Shown: piece after piece, positions 54,255-64,000 of the stretch
How positions within the stretch are numbered: position 1 is the first letter of the stretch
Layout of the letters: the number at the start of each line of letters is the position of its first letter
DNA from: Sesamum alatum
Taxonomy: Eukaryota; Streptophyta; Magnoliopsida; Lamiales; Pedaliaceae
Assembly: GCA_034509735.1 (NCBI GenBank)
Contig: JACGWO010000011.1
Span: 17,149,573-17,213,572, forward strand
Reading direction: 5' to 3'
Length of the DNA: 64,000 nt
The notes under the pieces: model-generated
Told to the model about the DNA's origin: nothing
The model's input: only the letters and a program-made list of their open reading frames with translations
The model's database searches: none
Program-made: the position numbers and the translations under genes

Positions 54255-56239
54255 TGTTAGAGTATGATTGGCTTCTTGTAAACTATTCTATACGATCTTT
54301 TTCAATAATATGTTAATTTAAGAAATGTTATTTGGCCATCTTCATCATGAGCATTTGGTTGAAGCCCTTAGATCAATTATGCTACGGGGTCGGCTCGCGC
54401 ATATGATGGTGACCATGAAACTAACCTCTATGGTTTGATCTAAAATATTCCAAGTCGATGAATCGATCAAGACAGGGCATCGACCATTCCTTAAAGACTT
54501 GCACTAAGTGATGCGTTCATATGATGAATGTCGAGTTTCATAGACAGAGACGTACGGCGTCTGCGCACTTTAGTGGGTTCTTGATAAAGAGTTATGAAGT
54601 TTACTGAATTGACTCGCAGGAGTTGTCATATGGAAGCCCTATATGGCATGATCTGTATGACTAGGACTCCTAGGCTGCGATAGTGCACTAACTAATCCAT
54701 AGACTTGAGGTTCCACAGTAACCTTGTGCATAGGACGGCTATGACTTGATCATGTTCAATGTGGTCTCAGGTTTCATCTTGGATCATTATACGGTCATGC
54801 TTCAGACATAGTTGAAGCATGCATGGAGGTAGGTGAGTTCCAAGATAGGATCTGCTACTTCTCATGAGATGATAACGAACCTCCTATGTTCTCTACATTA
54901 TGCGTTCCTCGAAGCCCATGGCCATGGCTGTTGATCAAATAGGAGAAAGGGTTTTTCGTATATTGATAAATCGGAAGCATAAATTGAAGAGTTGATACAT
55001 AGACATCAAAGTTGATAATGGGAACCGGTAACTAATTCCATACCGTAGACTTTGATCGGGAGGTCAGTAGTGGAGGGACCATATCTGCATGGTACGCGTA
55101 GCTCACAGATTCACGCAATAATTCACCTATTCTCTAGTACCATGGACCATTGTTAGATGGCCACCCATAGTGACAGGTACCCTCCAATTAAAGAGTCAAT
55201 TGAGGGTGATTAATTATGATATGATCTAATTAATCTAATGCATATAAGTTGCTAATTAAATTGTATATGTGATAAAGCCCAAGTCTAGCTGAGTGGTGAA
55301 CCTAAAGGGTCACACACAAATCCATGATGGAATTATTGAAAATAATTAATTGGATTAATTATGGAGAAGATGAAGAAGCAAAGTTCAATTTTTCTTCTTA
55401 TGAAGAAGCAAAGTTGGATTTGTCTTCTTGAACAAGCAAAGTTGGATTTGTCTTCTTAAAAACGAAGAAGCACAGTTGGATTTGTCTTCTTGAAAGACGA
55501 AAAAGCAAAGTTGGATTTTTCTTCATAAGATGAAGAAGCAAAGTCGAACTTCTCTTCTTAATATGACAACACAAGTTTGTCATATTGTAAGAAGAAGAAT
55601 CAAACTTGTCTTCCTCTTTGCATGATGAAGAAGCAAAGTTGAACTTCTCTTCTTAATATGACAAAACATGTTTGTCATCCTGTAAGAAGAAGAACCAAAC
55701 TTGTCTTCCTCTTTGAAAGAAGAAGAAGACAAGTTGAACTTGGCTTCTTCAATGGAAGGTCTATAATAGAGACCTTGGTTGCCATTCTAGACAACTTTTT
55801 TGCTTTCTTACTTCTTGCTCTCTTGCTCTTGTCCCTTCTCCAAAAGAGAAGCAAGTTCTCTTGTCTTCTCCGTTGATCAATCGTTGATCTACTGTAATCC
55901 TCTAACGCCTACTAGCATAGGGTTAAAGGAGATTTCGTCATAGGTGGTGTGGACTAACTTTAGAGGGAAGAAACTTGTGTTCCTATCGTGGACAATCGAC
56001 GTAATGTTCCACCGTTTGTAAGGTAAGAAACCGTTCTTGAGACGTTCAAATCATCAACATCAACCGGAGTGCTAAAAGGTTGTTTTGTCTTAACTGTGCA
56101 ATTGACATTCTTTTATGCATGAGATCGACATCATTATAGCAACGAGACGGGTGATTTCATCACTAATTATAATATTTTTTATAATTAAACTTTTAATTTC
56201 TGTTGCGTTTAACGTCTTGGGGCTTATACAAAGCTAACA
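54255..56239 (+). repeat. 5' LTR of the copia element
   Basis: 1985 bp, TG...CA. Compared with the 3' LTR it lacks ~20 bp near the start (TGTTAGAGTATGATTGGC versus TGTTAGAATAGGTGACCGTC...), ~25 bp near 54340, and some minisatellite units. Its TATA region reads CTATAATAGAG at about 55760, one base shorter than CTATAAATAGAG in the 3' LTR, which may weaken its promoter. Confidence 0.95.
55364..55745 (+). repeat. Minisatellite in the 5' LTR
   Basis: Variants of GAAGAAGCAAAGTTGGATTT + GTCTTCTT recur every ~28-50 bp, then merge into a longer unit with TTCTCTTCTTAATATGACAA and TTGTCATATTGTAAGAAG. The block lies directly upstream of the LTR TATA box, so it could influence transcription. Confidence 0.9.
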
Positions 56240-56240
56240 G

Positions 56241-56252
56241 TGGTATCAGAGC
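56241..56252 (+). other. Primer-binding site (initiator-Met tRNA)
   Basis: TGGTATCAGAGC lies one base after the 5' LTR, the perfect plant initiator-Met primer site. Confidence 0.95.
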
Positions 56253-57629
56253 CCAGTCATGCAAGTCAATTTAATTTATTTTGGTTTGATGTGATTTAAT
56301 CGGATTAAATTGCTTAACGATTTAATTTTATGTGTTAATCTCTTGATGTGTTGAATTTAATTCTTGGGCATATTTCAATTGTTGAAATTTGATTCTATTG
56401 TGTTTCTTTCTTCCGCCTACATGGCCGGATTTATCTTCCGCCTATATGGTCGGATTTTTCCGCCTACATGGTCGGATTTCATAGTGATTTTTGTATATTC
56501 TCAACTCAGTTTTTATTTGAGGATAATAATAATAAATATATATATATATATAAATATATATTATTTTCCTAATTTATATGTGGATATAAATTGAGAAAGA
56601 AAATTGGTTTTTCACTTTCATTTTGATTAGAAAAACTCGACATATTCTCCTAATATGATTAGGACAAGTTCTTGGAAAGTCCAAGTTAATTTGACATTAT
56701 GAATCAAGTGCCCATGAATTAAATTCAATTTCATTCCATGAAAAACATCATGTGATTTAACATAAGAAATTAAATTCTTTTGTTTTATTGGATCTAAACA
56801 TACATACATGATATTATTTGCATATATGATATGTGATATCTTTATTTAATATACGTATGGGATGACAACAGGCTCATGATCATCCAACTAGGGCATGCTA
56901 GGTTTTATTTCTTGTATATATGTTAATATGGCTTTGCTTGATGTTCATACCTACACTTTACATTGTATATGATAAACAAGCAAACAATAATAAAATATCG
57001 TGATGAGGTCTTGCATAAATAAATGGTTTAAACCCTCACTTGGAGTGTCCAAGTTAAAATATTAAGCCCGTGATGGATAAAATCAAATTGTATTTGATAA
57101 TCCAGACCTTCCATCCATAGTGACAAAATATGAGATGCTATCACCTTTCAATTCATTGTCTCACGAGTCGTGGAATGATTTGGAAGTAGTGAAAAGTTGT
57201 ATTATCACTATGAACAAGTAGATTACCTACTATCACTCTGTCTCACGAGTCGTGGAGGGTGATAGTGGGAGATCTTTTGGTCAATGGGTTGGGCTTAACG
57301 TGGAGTAACATAATTCACTAGGAGTCCTTGGGATTATGTGAAAAATGAGGTAAAACACCTTGGGGATCTCATAAGATGAGAATGGTGAAAGTCACCTCCC
57401 ATAGAATTGTTTTCATGCGAATCGTAACAGCGGGGTATGAAATTCGTTCTATGGACCTCAAGCCCACTAGGAAAAATGTTTCTCGAAAATCCATATGGGG
57501 GTTTATGGAATTTTGAAGAAATAGTGGGAGCTATTTATGATTAAAGACCATATCGTAAATTTAATTAACATTGATTGAAAGAATGCTAAAATCTCCATTG
57601 TTTGTTCTTTTCTTTCTTGTAGATCGAAA
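56253..57629 (+). other. Leader of the copia element
   Basis: A 1.4 kb untranslated leader. It contains three near-tandem copies of TTCCGCCTACATGG(C/T)CGGAT at about 56412-56479, a (TA)n tract near 56540, and two copies of CTCACGAGTCGTGGA near 57161 and 57241. No protein-coding frame was recognised. Confidence 0.75.
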
Positions 57630-58703
57630 ATGTCTAAAAGTCCACTTGCTACCATACTTGAGACAAACAAACTTATTGGAACCAACTATGCTGACTGGCT
57701 TAGGAATCTCAAAATTATTTTAGATTCTGATAAACGCTCTTATGTGTTGGAATCTTGTCCTCCAACTGAGCTTCCCGAGGATTCAACTAATGAAGCACGT
57801 GTGACGTTCCAACGTTGGATCGATGATGACCTTCAGGCCCATTGCCTTATACTGGCATCTACGAGTAATGAACTGCAAAAGCAACATGAACACCTTAAGC
57901 ATGCCTCTGAGATTTTTGTACGCTTACAAGAGTTGTTTGCGGTACAAGATCAGCATATAAGATATGCAGCATCAAAGGAGTTCTATCGGGCAAAGATGAC
58001 TGAGGGGTCGTCTGTTCATGACCACGGCGTCAAGATGCTTTCTCCCATTGAGAAGTTAGAATTTCTGAACGCAGGCATGAATAATGATTCCTACATAGAT
58101 GTGATCTTACAGTCATTACCTCCGTTTTTGGATCAATTTATTGTTAATTACAATACGAACAGTCTTGAGAAGACTGTTCCTAAATTGATCAATATGATTA
58201 TGCAATATGAGGCTACTATAAAGAAGCATACAATAGTAATGCTAGCAACCCCATCCACATCTTCGTCCATAACCAAAAGGGTCAAGAAATGGAGGAGAAA
58301 TGGAAAGAGAAGGAAGAAAAGCAATAAGGACAGTCGAGGGAAGGGCAAAGGGAAGAAGATAATCAAGGCCAATCCAGCAAATGATGATGTCATCACTGCC
58401 ACTAAAAAGGCAATAGTCCAAGGTATTTTCGTTGTTGAAATTAACATGGTTGCTAATAATGCTTCTTGGGTATTAGATACCGGTTGTGGAGCTCATATTT
58501 GCAATGATTTTCAGGTAATAAGAAGAAGCAAAAAGTTAAGTGAAGGGGATGTGATCCTCAGGCTTGGAGACAGCAAGCAAGTTGCTGCCGAAGCCGTTGG
58601 AACTGTTCACTTAGCTATTAGCAAGGATGTTAGGATAGTACTTAATAGTTGTTATTATGTACCAAGTATGATAAGAAAACATTGTATCTATACCTACTCT
58701 TGA
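57630..58703 (+). pseudogene. Copia gag-protease frame, zinc knuckle missing
   Basis: A 357-codon frame. Residues ~1-210 are a UBN2-type gag (KLIGTNYADWLRNLKIILDS ... FLNAGMNNDSYIDVILQSLP). A Lys/Arg-rich linker (~220-250) follows, and where copia gags carry a CCHC zinc knuckle the sequence jumps to KKAIVQGIFVVEINMV. The protease start is intact (SWVLDTGCGAHICND, with the DTG catalytic triplet). The frame ends in a stop after VPSMIRK, at the protease-integrase junction. The start ATG has no rival in frame. Confidence 0.85.
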
Positions 58704-59470
58704 TGAAGAGGGGTATGAATTTTGTATATCAAAACAATGTTTCTACTTAATGAGGAATGGTTCTTCTGTTTTACTTGGCACTTTAATAAATAGTTTATAC
58801 ACTATCCACCAACATAATATGATTATAAACGTTCAACATAAACGAAAATTGGATGATCAAGAAAATGCACAAACATAGCACGCAGATTGGGTCACATTTC
58901 CAAGGATAGGATGAAGAGGTTGATTGACTCTAAGAATCTAGAAATAGAGAACTTAGATGTTCTTTCAATTTCTGAATCTTGTCTCAAGGGAAAAATGACC
59001 AAAATACCATTTATTGGACAAAGTAGCCGTGCCATTGCACTATTGGATTTAATCCACACAAATGTTTGTGGACCTTTAAGTATTCCAGCTAGAGGAGGAT
59101 TTTCTTACTTCATAACCTTTACCGATAATCACTCACGGTTTGGTTATGTGTACTTAATGAAGTACAAGTCTGAAGCATTTGAAATGTTCAAAGAATTTCA
59201 AACTTGAAGTAGAAAATCAAACTGGACAAAAAATTAAGACCATTCGATCTAATCGTGGTGGTGAATACTTAAGTGGTGAATTCTTGAATTACTTAAAAGA
59301 GAAAGGAATTCTCTCTCAGTGGACTCCTCCTGCAACGCCACAACTTAATAGCTCGGATATCCGAAAGAAACCGTAGGATACTACTTCTATGATCCCTCGG
59401 AACAAAACCTGTTTGTTTTGAGAAATGCAATATTCTTGTAAAAGGGTTTTCTTCGGATACTCAAAACAAA
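58704..59470 (+). pseudogene. Copia integrase, internally deleted
   Basis: Frames give the pre-integrase zinc region (LGHISKDRMKRL...ISESCLKGKM, one of its Cys now Ser) and the core start. The first catalytic Asp, normally in HTDVCGP, is Asn (HTNVCGPL). The second, normally RSDRGGEY, is Asn (RSNRGGEYL). After TPPATPQLN the sequence jumps to YPKETVGYYFYDPSEQNLFV in another frame, so the catalytic Glu region and several hundred bases are deleted. This piece cannot integrate DNA. Confidence 0.85.
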
Positions 59471-59473
59471 GAG

Positions 59474-60724
59474 GTGCAACTCGAAGAGTCGAGTGATGTA
59501 TCATCTATGGCAGAAATGACACCCATACTGCCTCACAGTGAACCTTTTGATTTTACACATCCTCTGAGAAAGTCGGCTAGAGTCTCTAAACAGCCTGAGA
59601 GATATGGTATGCTAGCCTTGACTGGTCAATTGGATAATGATCCAAAGACGTTAGAAGAGGCGATGTCTGACATCGATTCGGGTAGATGGCTTGAGGCCAT
59701 GAGATCTGAAATGGACTCCATGAACTCGAACAAGGTATGGACCTTGGTGAACCCGCCTAAGGGGGTTAGGCCCGTTCGATGCAAATGGGTCTACAAGCGA
59801 AAGCTTGGAGCCAATGGAGAGGTATCGACCTTTAAGGCCCGATTGGTAGCGAAAGGCTACACTCAAAGGCCTGGTGTGGACTTTGAGGAGACCTATTCGC
59901 CCGTCGCTATGGCCAAGTCCATAAGGATCTTACTTGCCATAGCTGCGTATTATCACTATGAGATATGGCAAATGGATGTAAAAACTGCATTCCTTAATGG
60001 ATTCATTGAGGAAGAAATCTATATGGATCAGGCACAAGATTTTACATCCAAAGGAGAAGAGCAAAAAGTTTGCAAACTCCAAAGGTCCATTTATGGGCTG
60101 AAACAGGCGTCACGAAGTTGGAACATTCATTTTGATGAGGTTATAAAATGTTATGACTTCATCAAGAATGAATATGATCCCTGTGTATATAAAAAGGTTA
60201 GTGGGAGCTCTATTGTGTTCCTTGTGCTTTATGTGGATGACATTTTACTTATCGAGAATGATGTTAAAATGTTAGGTGACACTAAAGCATGGTTATCTAC
60301 TCAATTCTCCATGAAGGACTTGAGTGAAGCTTCCTATATTCTTGGGATAAAGATCTATAGAGATAGATCTAAAAGAATGTTAGGTATGACCCAAGTCTCG
60401 TACATTGATAAAGTCTTGAAAAGGTTCAAGATAGATGAATCAAAAAGGGGTTTTCTTCCCATGAGGCATGGAATTAAACTCTCCAAGACTCAGTCTCCCA
60501 AGACTGATGAGGAAGTTAAGAAAATGTCAGATATTCCCTATACTTCTGCCGTTGGCAGCATACAATATGTTATTCAATGTACGAGGCCTAATATAGCTTA
60601 TGCTCTAAGTGTTACGAGTCGTTATCAGGCATGTGCCGGCCACGATCACTGGACTGCTGTAAAAAATATCCTTAAGTACTTGAGAAGAACTAGGGATTTA
60701 TTTTTGGTGTACGGTGATGGATAA
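59474..60724 (+). pseudogene. Copia reverse transcriptase, long intact frame
   Basis: A 416-codon frame with the complete RT: WTLVNPPKGVRPVRCKWVYK, FKARLVAKGYTQRPGVDFEE, QMDVKTAFLNGFIEEEIYMD, KLQRSIYGLKQASRSWN, and the catalytic YVDDILLI box; then DIPYTSAVGSIQYVIQCTRP at the RT-RNase H connection. All palm Asp residues appear intact. A stop follows VYGDG, just before the RNase H segment LILEGYTDAN. It would originally be internal to a gag-pol polyprotein, so the first ATG here is not a natural start. Confidence 0.9.
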
Positions 60725-61255
60725 TTGATATTGGAAGGGTATACTGATGCCAACTTCCAATCAGATGTGGATGACGGCTAAGTCTCAATCTGGTTATGTA
60801 TTCCGGTTGAATGGAGGAGCTGTCAGTTGAAAAAGTTCCAAGCAAGATACGACAGCGGATTCCACAATGGAAGCCGAATACATTGCAGCTTCTGAAGCTG
60901 CAAAGGAGGCTGTTTAGAAAAAAAACTACATCCAAGAGTTGGGTGTGGTGCCTAGCATTGCCAAACCTGTAGTTATACTTTGTGATAACAACGGGGCTAT
61001 TGCGCAAGCAAAGGAGCCAAGACCTCATCACAAAGCCAAACACATAATTAGACGCTACCATCTAATTAGAGAGATGGTAGGAAGAGGTGACGTACGAGTG
61101 GATCGCGTTACATCAACGGAGAACATAGCAGACCCGCTTACAAAGCCGATATCACAAATTGCTCATTCTCAACATCTTGAGAAGATGGGATTAAAGAACA
61201 TAGGCAATTGTCTTTACGTCAAGTGGGAAATTGTTAGAATAGGTGACCGTCAAAC
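60725..61255 (+). pseudogene. Copia RNase H remnant
   Basis: After the stop at 60722-60724 the RNase H continues: LILEGYTDANFQSDVDD, a frame change, then STMEAEYIAASEAAKEA, VVILCDNNGAIAQAKEPRPH, HKAKHIIRRYHLIREMVGRG and STENIADPLTKPI. Catalytic Asp (YTDAN), Glu (MEAEY) and Asp (CDNNG) are all seen, but stops and shifts split them. It ends next to the 3' LTR. Confidence 0.85.
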
Positions 61256-63332
61256 CAATTGATTGGCTCTTTGTAAACTATTCTATACGATCTTTTTCAA
61301 TAATATGTTAATTTAAGAAATGTTCTTTGGCCATCTTCATCATATGCTTTAAACATTATATTTATATGAGCATTTGGTTGAAGCCCTTAGATCAATTATG
61401 CTACGGGGTTGGTTCGTGCATATGATGGCGACCATGAAACCAACATCTATGGTTTGATCTAAAATATTCCAAGTCGATGAATCGGTCGGGACAAGACATC
61501 GACCATTCCTTAAAGACTTTCACTAAATGATGCGTTCATATGATGAATGTCGAGTTTCATAGACAGAGACGTACGACGTCTGCGCACTTTAGTGGGTGCT
61601 TGATAAAGAGTTATCAAGTTCACTGATTTGACTCGTAGGAGTTGTCGTATGGAATCCCTACATGACATGATCGGTATGACTAGAACTCTTAGGCTACGAT
61701 AGTGCACTAACTAGTTCTTACACTTGAGGGTCCACAGTAACCTTGTGCATAGGACGACTATGACTTGATCATGTCCAATGGGGTCTCAGGTTTCATCCTG
61801 GATCATTATACGGTCATGTTTCAGACATAGTTGAAGCATGCATGGAGGTTGGTGAGTTCCAAGATAGGATCTGCTATTTATCATGAGATGATAACGAACC
61901 TCCTATGTTCTCTACATTATACGTTCCTCGAAACTATGGCCGTGGCTGTTGATCAAATAGGAGAAAGAGTTTTTCCTATATTGATAAATTGGAAGCATAA
62001 CTTGCAGAGTTGATACATAGACATCAAAGCTGATAATGGGAACTGGTGACTAATTCCATGCCGTAGACTTTGATCGGGAGGTTAGTAGTGGAGCGACCGT
62101 ATCTGCATGGTACGCGTAGCTTAAAGGTTCACGCAATAATTCACCTATTCTCTAATACCATGGACCATTGCTAGATGGCCACCCATGATGACGGGTACCC
62201 TCCAATTAAAGAGTTAATTGAGGGTGATTAATTATGATATGATCTAATTAATCTAATGCATATAAGTTGCTAATTAAATTGTATATGTGATACAAGCCCA
62301 AGTCTAGGTGAGTGGTGAACCTAAAGGGTCACACACAAATTCATGATGGAATTATTGGAAATAATTAATTGGATTAACTATGGAGAAGATGAAGAAGCAA
62401 AGTTCAATTTGTCTTCTTATAAAGAAGCAAAGTTCAATTTGTCTTCTTATAAAGAAGCAAAGTTGGACTTGTCTTCTTGAAGAAGCAAAGTTGGATTTGT
62501 CTTCTTAAAAACGAAGAAGCAAAGTTAGATTTGTCTTCTTGAAAGATGAAGAAGCAAAGTTGGATTTGTCTTCTTGAAAGACGAAGAAGCAAAGTTGGAT
62601 TTTTCTTCATAAGATGAAGAAGCAAAGTCGAACTTCTCTTCTTAATATGACAAAACAAGTTTGTCATATTGTAAGAAGAAGAATCAAACTTGTCTTTCTC
62701 TTTGCAAGATGAAGAAGCAGAGTTGAACTTCTCTTCTTAATATGACAAAACAAGTTTGTCATTTTGTAAGAACAAGAATCAAACTTGTCTTCCTCTTTGA
62801 AAGAAGAAGAAGACAAGTTGAACTTGGCTTCTTCAATGGAAGGTCTATAAATAGAGATCTTGCTTGCCATTCAAGACAACTTTTTTGCTTTCTTACTTCT
62901 TGCTCTCTTGCTCTTGCTCTCGTCCCTTCTCCAAAAGAGAAACAAGTTCTCTTGTCTTCTCCGTTGATCAATCGTTGATCTACCGTAATCCTCTAACGCC
63001 TACTAGCATAGGGTTAAAAGAGATTCCGCCATAGGTGGTGTGGACTGACTTTAGAGGGAAGACACTTGTGTTCCTACCGTGGTCAATCGACGTAATGTTC
63101 CACCGTTTGTAAGGTAAGAAACCGTTCTTGAGAAGTTCAAATCGTTAATATCAACCGGAGTGCTAAAAGGTTGTTTTCTCTTAACTGTACAATTGACATT
63201 CTTTTATGCATGAGATTGACATCGTTATAGCAACGAGATGGGCGATTTAATCGCTAATTATAATATTTTTTATATAATTAAACTTTTGATTTCGGCTACG
63301 TTTAACGTCTTGGGGCTTATACGAAGCTAACA
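61232..63332 (+). repeat. 3' LTR of the copia element
   Basis: 2101 bp, TGTTAGAATAGGTGACCGTC to TTATACGAAGCTAACA. It is longer than the 5' copy because of extra minisatellite units and two small segments missing from the 5' LTR. The TATA box CTATAAATAG at about 62845-62854 is intact. Confidence 0.95.
62383..62835 (+). repeat. Minisatellite in the 3' LTR
   Basis: Same unit as in the 5' LTR but with more copies, including a tandem pair of CTTATAAAGAAGCAAAGTTC + AATTTGTCTT near 62390-62450 that is single or absent in the 5' LTR. The copy number changed after insertion, since both LTRs are identical at that time. Confidence 0.9.
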
Positions 63333-63337
63333 TATAT

Positions 63338-64000
63338 ATATATATATAATGGTATATTAATTATTAAAAATATGAAATTAAACAAAGTGTTGAATTGACA
63401 TTTTGTAATTGTGTTCGGTTTTTGATTAATCCAAGGATTTGGTGTTGTGTCCATCACCTTCTAGATTACAAATTCCGTGAGCTTTGACTAACAGGGGACC
63501 TATTTGTTAGACAGAAGCAAATATCAGGGTTATTAGATGTAATTTTCTAAACTTCCAGGGTTTACATGTAATTACACCAAACTTTAGGAAAAAGGGGTGT
63601 AATTATCCCTTACTTTTATAATATTTTTATTTTATTAATTAATTCTTTTTGTACATAATGTAATTTATAACAAAGATAATTAGTTATAAAAAAGTAATTA
63701 AAACTTTCATAATAATTATTAAAACTATTTAATGTATTACTAAACAATATTTACAAAATTATAATTTAAAAATTTTAAATAATAAAATATCTACCTATAT
63801 ATAACAACTTCATGGTATCATATAACAGATCTGACTCTACGGTAAACACAAGACCATACTGGAGAAAGGCCTTCTGCAGAAACGAGTAAGACTTCCTAGA
63901 CCGCAGGATATTATTATGGCTAGATATTACTTATCTTTTATCTAGGTAACATTGCCCCTTTGCACAAATGAGATTACTTTTCTTCTTCCTAGGGTGGTGT
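63338..64000. repeat. Dispersed repeat shared with 36315-36805, right window edge
   Basis: After a (TA)n tract and ~110 bp of AT-rich DNA, the sequence from about 63465 to the window end matches 36315-36805 in the same orientation, starting in the right arm of the MITE-like unit. It continues past the window, so the full repeat is not seen. No gene recognised. Confidence 0.8.

Larger units (their letters stand above)
54255..63332 (+). mobile_element. Nearly complete Ty1/copia retrotransposon, 9.1 kb
   Basis: Two LTRs (54255-56239 and 61232-63332), exact 5-bp duplication TATAT (54250-54254 and 63333-63337), a perfect primer site TGGTATCAGAGC, and a purine tract (AGTGGGAAAT) before the 3' LTR. 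The interior has gag-protease, integrase, reverse transcriptase and RNase H in copia order. It is dead: the zinc knuckle is missing, integrase is internally deleted with catalytic changes, and there is a stop between RT and RNase H. Its LTRs are distant relatives of the solo-LTR family. Confidence 0.95.

Noticed and set aside
1..64000. CRISPR array or prokaryotic operon
   Set aside because: No short regular repeats with unique spacers; all tandem arrays have long periods, and all signals are those of a plant nuclear genome.

Overview
The window is nuclear DNA of a flowering plant, probably a eudicot. It is AT-rich, packed with nested Ty1/copia, Ty3/gypsy, CACTA, Mutator-like (MULE) and hAT elements, and has plant promoter boxes and plant-type initiator-Met primer-binding sites. 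I found no intact host protein-coding gene. The one stretch that looks like a working host gene is a C/D-box snoRNA cluster at about 30.57-33.5 kb. Its promoter has tandem telo-boxes and a site II element, and it contains at least four snoRNAs with guides matching 18S or 25S rRNA. Nearly everything else is transposon sequence at various stages of decay.

Layout: 0-4.4 kb holds a MITE fragment, an orphan CACTA end, and a ~3.6 kb inverted-repeat unit carrying two MITEs. 4.9-9.1 kb is a MULE-type element (9-bp TSD) split by a 3.6 kb CACTA element (TGG TSD); the CACTA carries an exon-intron copy of a plant TMEM135-like gene. 9.5-14.9 kb is a decayed copia on the minus strand, split inside pol by a 1.66 kb hAT element (8-bp TSD) that contains a ~215-bp tandem array. 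15.2-26.5 kb is a plus-strand gypsy with a 2.26 kb 5' LTR, split by a 3.5 kb non-autonomous LTR element (AGGAT TSD) carrying a fragment resembling a VIT/CCC1-family gene. 26.5-29.6 kb holds a copia LTR fragment and the 5' end of a second gypsy, both on the minus strand.

30.6-33.5 kb is the snoRNA unit. 35.4-36.8 kb holds a MULE transposase C-terminus (SWIM finger) abutting a MITE-like unit. 38.8-45.9 kb is a copia solo LTR (TATAA TSD) split by a 5.0 kb minus-strand gypsy. 46.0-50.4 kb has an LTR fragment, Helitron-like ends, a four-copy ~270-bp tandem array and a palindromic MITE. 50.4-54.0 kb is a MULE-type element (9-bp TSD) filled by a second solo LTR and another MITE. 54.3-63.3 kb is the most complete retrotransposon, a 9.1 kb copia with TATAT TSD and long minisatellite-bearing LTRs. 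The window ends in a repeat shared with 36.3-36.8 kb.

The main interest lies in the snoRNA cluster, two captured host-gene fragments (TMEM135-like in a CACTA, VIT-like in an LTR element), tandem arrays inside DNA elements, and exact target-site duplications that let much of the insertion order be read. All family assignments come from recognised motifs and repeat comparison by eye; no database search was run.
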